A DNA stretch of 64,000 bases from G963422595 sp963422595 (GTDB lineage: Bacteria > Pseudomonadota > Gammaproteobacteria > UBA4575), in NCBI GenBank assembly GCA_963422595.1, contig OY730298.1, forward strand, positions 992,001 through 1,056,000, written 5' to 3'. How positions within the stretch are numbered: position 1 is the stretch's first letter; each line of letters opens with the position of its first letter. The position numbers and the translations under genes are program-made. This document shows, piece after piece, positions 18,449-27,243 of this stretch. Under the pieces are notes generated by a model that saw only the letters and a program-made list of their open reading frames with translations, was not told where the DNA came from and made no database searches.

Positions 18449-19180
18449 TTGTCAAAAGATACTAAACACCCCCCCCCTGGTTGCTGGGCCATAATAACTG
18501 CCGCGGGCACCAGTCAACGCATGGGAACTGCAATTCCTAAGCAATATCTTCCCTTGCAAGACGCAACCGTATTAGAAGCGAGCATATCCTGCTTTTTGCG
18601 GCATCCGCGAATTAATGCTGTTATCGTAGCACTGCACGCCAACGACCAGACCTGGAAAGATCTGCGCATTGCCACGCACAAATCCATACACGCGGTGATT
18701 GGCGGTGCAACGCGAGCGCAATCCGTTAATACTGCCTTAAGCAGACTGACAGAGCTATCTCAGGCAAACGATTTCGTCATCGTGCACGATGCCGCGCGCC
18801 CATGCCTGAATTATGCTGATTTAGATCGGCTGATAAACAAACTCTTACAGGATGAAGTTGGTGGTATTCTTGCCGTCTCTGTTGACGACACCATTAAACG
18901 CGCGAGGCGTGGCAACAATAGTATAGAAGTGGAAAGCACCATTGATCGCACGCATCTATGGCGAGCGTTAACGCCGCAAATGTTTCGCGTTTGGGTACTG
19001 CGCAAAGCCCTGAATTACTGTCTCCAAAACAACATCAAGGTAACCGACGAAGCGTCCGCGGTTGAAGCCATCGGGCTGCAAGTGAAATTGCTTGAAGGAC
19101 GCCGCGACAATATCAAAATTACCTGGCCACAAGACATGACGTTGGCCGCGTCGATTATCAAACATAATCATAAATGCTAA
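18449..19180 (+). CDS. ispD: 2-C-methyl-D-erythritol 4-phosphate cytidylyltransferase IspD
   Basis: Third step of the MEP isoprenoid pathway. The enzyme core begins WAIITAAGTSQRMG and has PKQYLPL, VHDAARPCL and a late TDEASAVEA. The only in-frame start I see is TTG at 18449, followed within seven codons by a run of nine C (18469-18477) coding three prolines. An ATG at 18435 with a better start codon is out of frame, but would join the enzyme frame if the tract had ten C. The gene overlaps ispF by one or more bases. Confidence 0.92.
   Translation: MSKDTKHPPPGCWAIITAAGTSQRMGTAIPKQYLPLQDATVLEASISCFLRHPRINAVIVALHANDQTWKDLRIATHKSIHAVIGGATRAQSVNTALSRLTELSQANDFVIVHDAARPCLNYADLDRLINKLLQDEVGGILAVSVDDTIKRARRGNNSIEVESTIDRTHLWRALTPQMFRVWVLRKALNYCLQNNIKVTDEASAVEAIGLQVKLLEGRRDNIKITWPQDMTLAASIIKHNHKC
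18469..18477 (+). repeat. Nine-C homopolymer tract at the start of ispD
   Basis: Nine consecutive C directly seen within codons 7-10 of ispD. It was the longest G or C homopolymer I noticed in the window (lptF has a seven-G run near 27850). With nine C the TTG at 18449 reads into IspD; with ten C the ATG at 18435 would. Such tracts slip in phase-variable genes, but they are also common assembly errors. Confidence 0.8.
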
Positions 19181-19659
19181 TGATCAGAATCGGTTTTGGT
19201 TATGACAGCCACCGTTTCACCGACGGTGATCACATTATTATAGGCGGCGAAAAAATTTCCTTTAGTCGGGGTATTGACGCGCATTCAGACGGAGACGTTC
19301 TGCTACACGCCATTTGTGACGCGCTGTTAGGTGCTGCCAGTCTCGGTGATATCGGCGCACGTTTTCCAAACGTCAACCCGGAATTCAAAGATATCGAAAG
19401 TACTTTATTACTAGAGAACGTGGTTCGTGAAGTAGGCAAAAAGAGCTACGTTGTCGGTAACATGGACTGCACAGTTATTTTAGAGGCGCCTGCATTAGCC
19501 GAACACATTTACGACATGTGCGTCAACATCAGCGCATTACTAAAAATTTCTGTAGAGCATGTAAACGTCAAGGCAACCACCAATGAAGGTATGGGTTTCA
19601 TAGGCCGGGGTGAGGGAGTCGCTGCCTTTGCCGTAGCTACGCTGCTACCGCCGTCATAG
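19180..19659 (+). CDS. ispF: 2-C-methyl-D-erythritol 2,4-cyclodiphosphate synthase IspF
   Basis: Fifth step of the MEP pathway, forming the cyclic diphosphate. The product begins MIRIGFGYDSHRF, with the zinc ligands in DSH, and has AHSDGDVLLHAICDALLGA, GDIGARFP and a late NVKATTNEGMGFIGRGEG. The start ATG at 19180 overlaps the ispD stop (TAATG); an ATG at 19174 is also in frame and adds two residues. IspD and IspF are separate proteins here, not fused. Confidence 0.95.
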   Translation: MIRIGFGYDSHRFTDGDHIIIGGEKISFSRGIDAHSDGDVLLHAICDALLGAASLGDIGARFPNVNPEFKDIESTLLLENVVREVGKKSYVVGNMDCTVILEAPALAEHIYDMCVNISALLKISVEHVNVKATTNEGMGFIGRGEGVAAFAVATLLPPS

Positions 19660-19675
19660 TCACAAGGCAACAACA

Positions 19676-21610
19676 ATGTTGCGCAGTGCAAAAATCTTTA
19701 ATCCTGCCGGGCTACTAGCTGAACGTCTGGACAACTTTCGGCATCGTCCACAACAACAACGCATGAGCGAGGCCATAGAGGCAGCGCTCAAAGAGCGCAG
19801 TCAACTCATCGTCGAGGCCGGCACCGGGGTTGGAAAAACATTTGCATACTTAATTCCAGCACTACTGTCAGGCCACAAGACAATCATTTCCACCGGCACC
19901 AAACATCTTCAGGATCAACTATACTTCAAGGACCTACCAACCATCCTGAAGATTCTCAAGCTACCAATATCCACGGCATTGTTAAAGGGCCGCGCAAATT
20001 ATCTGTGTCTGCATCGTCTGCAACGTCACGTGCCACGTGTGCAAGCGCATAACGAACATTTTGCAAACAAAATTCAGGTCATTAAAGATTGGTCCTTAAT
20101 CACCAAAACAGGTGAAATTGCAGAAGTTACAAACATTAATGAAGACGATGCGATTTGGCCGGACGTTACCTCCACCGTCGAAAATTGTCTGGGCGCCGAA
20201 TGTCCGGATTATACAGACTGCTATGTCGTTAAAGCCCGGCAAAAGGCGCAAAAAGCCGACGTAGTGATCATTAATCATCACCTGTTTCTTGCGGACCTGT
20301 CCCTCAAAGAAGCAGGTTTTAGTGAACTGCTACCCAATCCGCATGCGTTTATTTTTGATGAAGCGCATCAACTACCGGAATTAGCCAGTACCTTTCTTGC
20401 TACAACAACAAGTAGCAGTCAGCTTAAAAATCTAATTGATGACGTGATAGCCGCGCAACTTGACGAAGCACCTGACGTGAAACAAATGCGGGAGGTCCTC
20501 GACGCCTTACGCAATGCGATAGCCGACTTCCAATTATCGCTGGTGGGCAATATTGGGCGCATACCCTGGCAGCAAGCCATAGCGACGGCCACAGTAGAAG
20601 ACCAATTCAATCACGTTTGTAAATCGCTACATGCGTTGTCAGCCACGTTAGTAAAGATCAGTGATCGTGGTCGGGTACTGGCGCGTTGTGCCGAACGCTG
20701 TGAACGCATAGAACGGCACTTAAATACAATCTCCGAAACAACGGAAGGCGTAATTAACTGGTTAGAATGTTGGGAGCGAAGCTTCAAACTACACAGTACC
20801 CCGTTAGTCGTGGCAGACGTCTTTCAAGCCCTTATACAGGACTATCAATGCGGCTGGATTTTTACCTCTGCAACGCTGACGGTAAACACGCAATTCCATC
20901 ATTTTCAGCAGCAATTAGGATTGACAGATGCCGACACGATTATGTTGGATAGCCCTTACGACTACCCCACCAACACCAGATTATTTTTACCACAAATCGA
21001 CATAAACCCAAATGACATCGGTTATACGCAAGCGGTAGTAGATGCAGTTCTGCCGCTGCTTGAAATAAATCAGGGGCGCGCATTTTTATTATTCACCAGT
21101 CATCGCGCGTTACGCGTTGCGGCGCAGCGGCTCCAAAAGCGTGATGATTTCAAGTTACTGGTGCAAGGTGAAGCGCCGCGCCGGGAACTATTGTCCCGAT
21201 TTACCAAAACGGCGCGAGCCGTATTACTTGGCACCAACAGTTTTTGGGAAGGCGTGGATGTAAAAGGGCCGGCGTTAAGCTGCGTAGTTATCGACAAATT
21301 ACCGTTTACCTCGCCTGGCGATCCGGTATTAACGGGTCGGTTACAGGCACTACGTCAAATTGGTGCCAACCCATTTATAGACTATCAACTACCGCAGGCC
21401 GTTATCACGCTAAAACAGGGAGTGGGCCGTCTGATACGTGATGAAAGAGATTACGGTATCGTTACCATCTGTGATCCCAGGTTAGCTTTCAAGCCTTATG
21501 GAAAATCGTTTATCAATAGTCTGCCGAACATGCCCGTCACCTCCAGTCTTAGCGACGCCATCAACTTTTTACAACGTCGTCACCGCGTATATGAAACTGC
21601 TTGCCATTGA
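19676..21610 (+). CDS. yoaA: DinG/YoaA-family ATP-dependent DNA helicase
   Basis: XPD-like 5'-3' iron-sulfur helicase. The 644-residue protein has Walker A in EAGTGVGKTFAYLIPAL (about residue 46). A four-cysteine Fe-S region is seen: NYLCLHRL, then CLGAECPDYTDCYV. The DEAH box is in FDEAHQLPEL, followed by TSATL, LGTNSFWEGVDVKG and QGVGRLIRDERDYG. Length and cysteine pattern fit YoaA, whose partner in E. coli is HolC; holC lies only 3.5 kb downstream here. tsaB overlaps its end by 20 bases. Confidence 0.9.
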   Translation: MLRSAKIFNPAGLLAERLDNFRHRPQQQRMSEAIEAALKERSQLIVEAGTGVGKTFAYLIPALLSGHKTIISTGTKHLQDQLYFKDLPTILKILKLPISTALLKGRANYLCLHRLQRHVPRVQAHNEHFANKIQVIKDWSLITKTGEIAEVTNINEDDAIWPDVTSTVENCLGAECPDYTDCYVVKARQKAQKADVVIINHHLFLADLSLKEAGFSELLPNPHAFIFDEAHQLPELASTFLATTTSSSQLKNLIDDVIAAQLDEAPDVKQMREVLDALRNAIADFQLSLVGNIGRIPWQQAIATATVEDQFNHVCKSLHALSATLVKISDRGRVLARCAERCERIERHLNTISETTEGVINWLECWERSFKLHSTPLVVADVFQALIQDYQCGWIFTSATLTVNTQFHHFQQQLGLTDADTIMLDSPYDYPTNTRLFLPQIDINPNDIGYTQAVVDAVLPLLEINQGRAFLLFTSHRALRVAAQRLQKRDDFKLLVQGEAPRRELLSRFTKTARAVLLGTNSFWEGVDVKGPALSCVVIDKLPFTSPGDPVLTGRLQALRQIGANPFIDYQLPQAVITLKQGVGRLIRDERDYGIVTICDPRLAFKPYGKSFINSLPNMPVTSSLSDAINFLQRRHRVYETACH

Positions 21611-22304
21611 AACCGCGACCGAATGCTGTTCCGCGGCGTTGTTGCTGAACCACGAAACGTTTGCGGTCAGTGAAATAGCTCCGCGGCGACACAACGAAAT
21701 CATTTTAGCCATGTGCGAGCGCGTTTTAGCGCAAGCCGAAGTCAGTCTTACCCAGTTAGACGCTATCGCGTTTGGGCGTGGCCCTGGGGCTTTCACGGGC
21801 GTTCGTTTAGCCGCCAGTGTTACGCAGGGAATCGCCTTGGCGCGGGATTTACCGGTAGTGCCCGTATCTTCTCTGGCCACACTGGCGCAGGCCGCTTATC
21901 ATACGCGACAGGCATCACAGGTATTGTCATGTATTGACGCGCGCATGCAGGAAATTTACTACGCCCTATTCCAACCAGACGCAAGTAAAGTCATGCAAAT
22001 AGTTGGTGAAGAGCACGTGATCAGGCCCGGGTTGCTTACGGTTGACGTGCATGACCATTGTATTGGCGTTGGTTCAGGATGGCGCGCTTATGCGCACCTG
22101 CTGTCGGCAAGGTGCGGCAAAAATATTTCTTATCACGCTAACGCCTTGCCACAAGCGGAATATGTAGCAGAGTTGGGCAAATACTATTACCAACGGGGAT
22201 ATCAGGTAACGGCCGTGGAAGCCCTGCCAGTCTATCTTCGGGATAACGTTGCGAAGAAACCTAAGCGTAGGGTCGCACCCCCTAAGCAAGGCAGTTACAA
22301 GTAA
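21591..22304 (+). CDS. tsaB: tRNA threonylcarbamoyladenosine biosynthesis protein TsaB
   Basis: Partner of TsaD in t6A formation at tRNA position 37; an ASKHA-fold scaffold. The start at 21591 gives MKLLAIETATECCSAALL, matching homologues; a longer frame back to 21498 lies inside yoaA and is not supported. GRGPGAFTGVRLAASVTQG is the family signature. The 237 residues end VYLRDNVAKKPKRR, typical of the family. The yoaA-tsaB overlap suggests translational coupling. Confidence 0.93.
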   Translation: MKLLAIETATECCSAALLLNHETFAVSEIAPRRHNEIILAMCERVLAQAEVSLTQLDAIAFGRGPGAFTGVRLAASVTQGIALARDLPVVPVSSLATLAQAAYHTRQASQVLSCIDARMQEIYYALFQPDASKVMQIVGEEHVIRPGLLTVDVHDHCIGVGSGWRAYAHLLSARCGKNISYHANALPQAEYVAELGKYYYQRGYQVTAVEALPVYLRDNVAKKPKRRVAPPKQGSYK

Positions 22305-22307
22305 TGG

Positions 22308-22339
22308 TTTCAATAAAAAATATAATCAGAGTATTGAAA
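22308..22339. terminator. AT-rich inverted repeat between convergent tsaB and valS
   Basis: TTTCAATA (22308-22315) and TATTGAAA (22332-22339) form a perfect 8-base stem around a 16-base AT-rich loop, filling the 36 bases between two convergent genes. Position suggests a bidirectional terminator, but the stem has little GC and no clear T run follows, so function is inferred from place only. Confidence 0.3.
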
Positions 22340-22340
22340 A

Positions 22341-25106
22341 CTACATCGTGCGTATTTTGTCTAACTGCTCTTTTAATTGATGCAGAGATTTACACATACG
22401 TTGAACGCGGGAACGCTCATTGTTTACCACCTCCGCAGGTGCTTTAGCCGTAAAGTCAGGATTATCCAGCCTGGCGTTACTGCTGCTTAGATTAGACTCC
22501 AGTTTATTAATTTCTTTTTCCAGTCGGGCATTTTCTGCTTGTTTATCAACCAGGCCAGCCAGCGGGATAAGCATTTTCATTTCGCCTGCCAGTGCCGTTA
22601 CCGACTCAGGCGCGGATTCATCATTTAGCCATTTTATACTTTGAAGTTTTGCCATTGAGCGAATGTAGTTCTCGCTTACCCGGAAGCGTTGTTTATCCTG
22701 TTCCGACCAGTTTTGTAACAACACCGGCAATGGTTTAGCGGGGGAGATATTCATCGTGGCTCGAATTTTTCGTATCCCATTAATAAATTGCCTGCACCAC
22801 TCCATCTCCTGCAGGCTGTCAACGTCAACGAAGTCATTATTACTAAGTGGAAACCGCTGCAAAGAAATAGTGTCACCCGAGAGACTCAACTGTTTTGCCA
22901 CCGGCTGCCAAATCTCTTCCGTAATAAAGGGAATAATCGGGTGTAATAGTCGCAATGAAGTTTCCAGCACCTCCAATAGAACGCGTCTGGTGTGGTGTTT
23001 AATTTTTACATCCACAGCGGCCTTGAACAAGACCGGTTTACACAGTTCCACGTACCAGTCACAGAACTCATGCCAATTAAATTCATACAATGTTTGCGCG
23101 GCCAGATCAAAGCGATAATTTTTCAGGTACCTGTGAGTTAGATCGATGACCTCCTGTTGTCTGCTTAAAATCCAGCGATCGGCCAGCGTGAGCGTTGCTT
23201 TATCCACTTGCCTGGCGACGTCATGCCCCTCAGTATTTATTAACACGAAGCGCGTGGCGTTCCATAATTTGTTACAGAAATTTCGGTAGCCGGCGATGCG
23301 ATTCAGCTCAAACTTAATGTCGCGTCCGGTAGAAGCTTGTGCGGCGAAGGAAAAGCGCAATGCGTCACTGCCATAAGCCTGGATGCCGGTTGGATATTGT
23401 TGGCGAGTTGCCTGTTCAACGTTTGGCGTTATTTTAGGCTGCATGAGCCCGGTGGTACGTTTTTTAATTAACGAGCTCAAATCAATACCGTCAATAATAT
23501 CCAGAGGATCCAGCACGTTGCCTTTGGACTTCGACATCTTTTGGCCATCTGCATCACGCACCAGGCCATGCACGTACACCCGGTAAAATGGCACGTCCCC
23601 CATGAACTTCAAACCCATCATAAGCATGCGTGCTACCCAGAAAAAGATGATATCAAAGCCAGTGACCAGGACAGAAGTCGGATAAAAAGTTTTCAGCGCC
23701 TCGGTTTTCGCGGGCCAGCCCAAGGTAGAAAATGGCCACAATGCGGATGAAAACCAAGTATCTAAAACATCCTCATCCTGCGTCAGGGCAAGGTTTATAG
23801 CGAGCTTATATTTTTTGCGCACTGCGGCCTCACTGTCGGCGACATAAACGTTGCCATTCTCATCATACCAGGCAGGTATGCGATGCCCCCACCAAAGTTG
23901 CCGACTGATACACCAATCCTGAATATTTCGCATCCATTCAAAATAGGTCTTACTCCAGCTCTCCGGCACAAACTGAACGGCGCCTGTTGCCACGGCTTTT
24001 ATTGCGGGCGCGGCTAAAGGTTGAATCTTTACGTACCATTGGTCAGTTAAATACGGTTCCACGACAACCCCGGAACGATCGCCTCTTGGCACCGTTAACC
24101 TATGATCTTTTACTGCCTCCAGGAGATTTTGAGCCCGTAAGTCCTGCACGATCCTGCGGCGCGCCACAAAGCGCTCCAATCCCTGATAGGCAGTAGGTGC
24201 CTGGGCGTTAATTTTTGCATCAATGGTAAAAACATTGATTTGCGGCAAACCATGACGCTGGCCGATCTCATAATCATTAAAATCATGTGCCGGAGTGATT
24301 TTTACACAACCCGAACCAAACTCCGGATCGACGTGCGTATCCGCAATAATTGGAATTTCACGACCGGTCAACGGCAGCCTGACAGTTTTGCCAATAGCAT
24401 TTTGATACCGGGTATCCTCAGGGTGTACCGCAACTGCGCTATCCCCCAGCATGGTTTCCGGTCTGGTAGTAGCGACCGTTACATGACCTTTGCCGTGCGT
24501 ATAAGGATAACGAATATGCCACATGTGTCCGTTTTCTTCCTGCGAGACGACCTCTAAATCAGATACCGCGGTGCGCAGTGCCGGGTCCCAATTCACCAGA
24601 CGTTTACCACGGTAGATCAGACCTTCATCATAGAGCTGTATGAAAACCTGTTGCACCGCTTCCGACAATCCTGCATCCATGGTGAAACGCTCACGTGACC
24701 AGTCTAAAGACGATCCCATGCGTTCCAGCTGGCGACAAATACTACTTCCCGAATGCTCCTTCCAATCCCAGACTTTTTCGACGAATTTCTCTCTGCCTAA
24801 ATCGTGACGAGTGATGCCGTTGGCATGCAATTGTCTTTCCACCACCATTTGAGTTGCGATACCAGCATGATCGGTGCCGGGCTGCCACAACGTCTTATAA
24901 CCCGCCATACGGTGATAACGAATCAGGCAATCCATCAGGGTATTATTAAAGGCATGACCCATATGCAAAGTGCCCGTTACATTCGGCGGCGGGATCATGA
25001 TGCAGTACCCCGGGCCGGGGTTTTCCGACGGCGAAAAATAATTATTCGTTTTCCAATATTGATACCATTTCTGCTCAATATCCTTAGGTTGGTAAATCTT
25101 TTCCAT
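22341..25106 (-). CDS. valS: Valyl-tRNA synthetase
   Basis: Class I aminoacyl-tRNA synthetase that charges tRNA-Val. HIGH motif in PPPNVTGTLHMGHAFNN; KMSKS in GQKMSKSKGNVLDPLD; editing domain with TTRPETMLGDSAVAVHPED and the WCISRQLWWGHRIPAWY stretch. The C-terminal coiled coil (VDKQAENARLEKEINKLE) is present. Start chosen: ATG at 25106 (MEKIYQPKDIEQKWYQYW), 921 residues; a TTG extension to 25136 is less likely. It follows holC closely on the same strand, as in E. coli (pepA-holC-valS). Confidence 0.96.
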   Translation of the reverse strand: MEKIYQPKDIEQKWYQYWKTNNYFSPSENPGPGYCIMIPPPNVTGTLHMGHAFNNTLMDCLIRYHRMAGYKTLWQPGTDHAGIATQMVVERQLHANGITRHDLGREKFVEKVWDWKEHSGSSICRQLERMGSSLDWSRERFTMDAGLSEAVQQVFIQLYDEGLIYRGKRLVNWDPALRTAVSDLEVVSQEENGHMWHIRYPYTHGKGHVTVATTRPETMLGDSAVAVHPEDTRYQNAIGKTVRLPLTGREIPIIADTHVDPEFGSGCVKITPAHDFNDYEIGQRHGLPQINVFTIDAKINAQAPTAYQGLERFVARRRIVQDLRAQNLLEAVKDHRLTVPRGDRSGVVVEPYLTDQWYVKIQPLAAPAIKAVATGAVQFVPESWSKTYFEWMRNIQDWCISRQLWWGHRIPAWYDENGNVYVADSEAAVRKKYKLAINLALTQDEDVLDTWFSSALWPFSTLGWPAKTEALKTFYPTSVLVTGFDIIFFWVARMLMMGLKFMGDVPFYRVYVHGLVRDADGQKMSKSKGNVLDPLDIIDGIDLSSLIKKRTTGLMQPKITPNVEQATRQQYPTGIQAYGSDALRFSFAAQASTGRDIKFELNRIAGYRNFCNKLWNATRFVLINTEGHDVARQVDKATLTLADRWILSRQQEVIDLTHRYLKNYRFDLAAQTLYEFNWHEFCDWYVELCKPVLFKAAVDVKIKHHTRRVLLEVLETSLRLLHPIIPFITEEIWQPVAKQLSLSGDTISLQRFPLSNNDFVDVDSLQEMEWCRQFINGIRKIRATMNISPAKPLPVLLQNWSEQDKQRFRVSENYIRSMAKLQSIKWLNDESAPESVTALAGEMKMLIPLAGLVDKQAENARLEKEINKLESNLSSSNARLDNPDFTAKAPAEVVNNERSRVQRMCKSLHQLKEQLDKIRTM

Positions 25107-25141
25107 GACGGCTATTGCCAGTGAATCAAACGACAAATGAA

Positions 25142-25588
25142 TTAGTGGCGGATTTGTTGGTGAGAGAATACTTCGTGATGCCTGGGTTCATAACCCTGCT
25201 TGCGGTAACAGCGATAACGCTCACGGCCAGCGCGTATAGACTCAGGCTGAGCGTCAATCACCTCCGCAATTTTCTGAAAATTCGCGACGTTGCCGGGAGT
25301 TTGACAAGAAACGTTAATTAACACCTCCGCTTCAGCTGGGTCGTTTACAGTGCCAATAGTAACCGTGCACATGGGCATGGACGATGCAGGATAAAATTCA
25401 TGTGGGATAAAGCTGCGGTCGCGAAATGTCCAGAGCAGCACATCGAGTGCTTCTGCCTCGTCATCGTCATTAGTCTTTATATGGATACTAAAACCCCTCT
25501 GATAGGCCTTTTCAGCGATTCCACAGGCAGTACGCAAAGCGGACTGTGGAGCACTGTCTTTAATGACGTAAAAGTCAATCTGCGGCAT
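25142..25588 (-). CDS. holC: DNA polymerase III chi subunit HolC
   Basis: Clamp-loader accessory protein linking the replisome to SSB. 148 residues, starting PQIDFYVIKD and containing the family pattern LLWTFRDRSFIPHE. The ending RYRCYRKQGYEPRHHE follows the usual basic C-terminal YR..Y..G form. The pepA-holC-valS order is a strong gammaproteobacterial signature and supports the call more than the loosely conserved sequence does. Confidence 0.9.
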   Translation of the reverse strand: MPQIDFYVIKDSAPQSALRTACGIAEKAYQRGFSIHIKTNDDDEAEALDVLLWTFRDRSFIPHEFYPASSMPMCTVTIGTVNDPAEAEVLINVSCQTPGNVANFQKIAEVIDAQPESIRAGRERYRCYRKQGYEPRHHEVFSHQQIRH

Positions 25589-25637
25589 AAACTATCGAAC
25601 TTATTCAGTCTTTAACGCAATATCTGCACTGGCTCCG

Positions 25638-27143
25638 TTAGCGTGCCGATGCATAAGCCTGACGTAACAGATATTCGGTTAATAACGGTACCGGTCTGCC
25701 GGTCGCGCCCTTTTGTTTACCGTGACTATGCCAGGCTATGCCAGCAATATCCAAATGTGCCCAACGATACTCCTTCGTGAATCTGGACAGAAAGCATGCC
25801 GCGGTGATAGTGCCGGCCCAGCGGCCGCCGATATTAGCTATATCTGCAAAATTACTATCTAACTGTGCCTGATAATCCTCCCACAAAGGCAACTGCCAGG
25901 TACGGTCCCCCGCAGACTGCCCGGCCGCGAGTAATTCTTTGGCAAGCTCATCATCGTTACTCATTAAGCCGGAGGGCACGTGCCCCAGGGCGACCACACA
26001 GGCGCCGGTTAAGGTTGCTATATCAATCACCACCTTAGGTTTAAATTTACCCACATAAGTCAGCGCGTCGCACAGCACCAGGCGGCCCTCCGCGTCGGTG
26101 TTCAGAATTTCCACAGTTTGACCAGACATGGTAGTCACTACGTCGCCCGGTCTTGTAGCCTGACTGCCGGGCATATTTTCAGCGCAAGCCATAACGCCCA
26201 CCACGTTTAAGGGCAACTCCAGCTCACTGCAAGCCCTAATGGTACCTAAAACGCTGGCCGCTCCACACATATCAAATTTCATTTCATCCATGGCGGTGCT
26301 TGGTTTGATAGAAATGCCGCCAGTGTCAAAAGTAATGCCTTTGCCCACTAACGCCACCGGAGGTGCGCCGTCTTTGCCACCTTTATATTCCATGCTGACC
26401 AGCTTTGCTGGTTCCGCGCTACCATTAGAAACCGACAACATCGCCCCCATGCCGGCTTTTTTCATCCGTGCCTCTGTGGCTACGGTTACGCGCAGCCTCT
26501 GGTTATTTTGCGCTAAGGCCCTGGCTTGCTCGGCCAGATAAGTTGGCGTGCAAATATTACCGGGCAAATTACCTAAATCTTTCGTTAGCTGCATGCCGCT
26601 TGCAATGGCCTGGCCATATTTTTTACCCTTACATATATCGGCAATCTGGTTGCCTTGTCCGGCCAGAAGCTTTATATTTTTTACACACGTGCCGTTGCTT
26701 GCTGCTTGCGGCTTGGTTTCGCTGTAGCGATACATTGATGCTTCAATTGAAGTAACGCTGATTTTTACTTTAGTCGACAAATCAGCGGCTTTAACGGGAA
26801 GCTCAATCAGGCAGTTGATCACGCTGCTGGCGTTACATTTTCGTACCTCATCTGCGGCGGCCGACAAGGCACGTTGAAAGGCACTAATGGTAAATTCATC
26901 CTGCTCACCACATCCCACGACTACTATACAATCATGCTTACTGCGGCTTGGGTTATGCAAGGTTGTGACGTTGCCCAAGTCGCCATTGATGGCGCCACGT
27001 TGACAAATTTCGGATATATTTCCATGGTAAAGCCTATCCAGTTTTTTTGCCGAATTACTAAAGTGTTCAGGTTTGAATAAGCCTACAATTACGCAATCGG
27101 CTGCTTGTTTCTCTACGCTTGTGGTTTTTGCTATGTAATCCAT
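25638..27143 (-). CDS. pepA: Leucyl (cytosol) aminopeptidase PepA
   Basis: Di-metal M17 aminopeptidase. Metal and active-site motifs seen: VGKGITFDTGGISIKP, KFDMCGAASVLG and NTDAEGRLVLCDALTY, followed by DIATLTGACVVALG. 501 residues, full length. First gene of the pepA-holC-valS block and divergent from lptF with 100 bases between starts. In E. coli PepA also binds DNA (XerCD sites, carAB); nothing here tests that. Confidence 0.96.
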   Translation of the reverse strand: MDYIAKTTSVEKQAADCVIVGLFKPEHFSNSAKKLDRLYHGNISEICQRGAINGDLGNVTTLHNPSRSKHDCIVVVGCGEQDEFTISAFQRALSAAADEVRKCNASSVINCLIELPVKAADLSTKVKISVTSIEASMYRYSETKPQAASNGTCVKNIKLLAGQGNQIADICKGKKYGQAIASGMQLTKDLGNLPGNICTPTYLAEQARALAQNNQRLRVTVATEARMKKAGMGAMLSVSNGSAEPAKLVSMEYKGGKDGAPPVALVGKGITFDTGGISIKPSTAMDEMKFDMCGAASVLGTIRACSELELPLNVVGVMACAENMPGSQATRPGDVVTTMSGQTVEILNTDAEGRLVLCDALTYVGKFKPKVVIDIATLTGACVVALGHVPSGLMSNDDELAKELLAAGQSAGDRTWQLPLWEDYQAQLDSNFADIANIGGRWAGTITAACFLSRFTKEYRWAHLDIAGIAWHSHGKQKGATGRPVPLLTEYLLRQAYASAR

Positions 27144-27182
27144 CTGTCTTCTCTATACTTAACGGTTAGGGTTGCTCCATTA

Positions 27183-27210
27183 TTGCTAAAAATGACGATA
27201 TTTGTAACTA
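27183..27210 (+). promoter_or_regulatory. Candidate sigma70 promoter for lptF-lptG
   Basis: TTGCTA (27183-27188), a 16-base spacer, and TAACTA (27205-27210) lie 33 bases before the lptF start, in the only intergenic gap between divergent pepA and lptF. Spacing and position are reasonable, but the boxes match the consensus only partly. Confidence 0.35.
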
Positions 27211-27243
27211 ATAGATTCGTATTATCTACTTGAGAGCCAGCGC

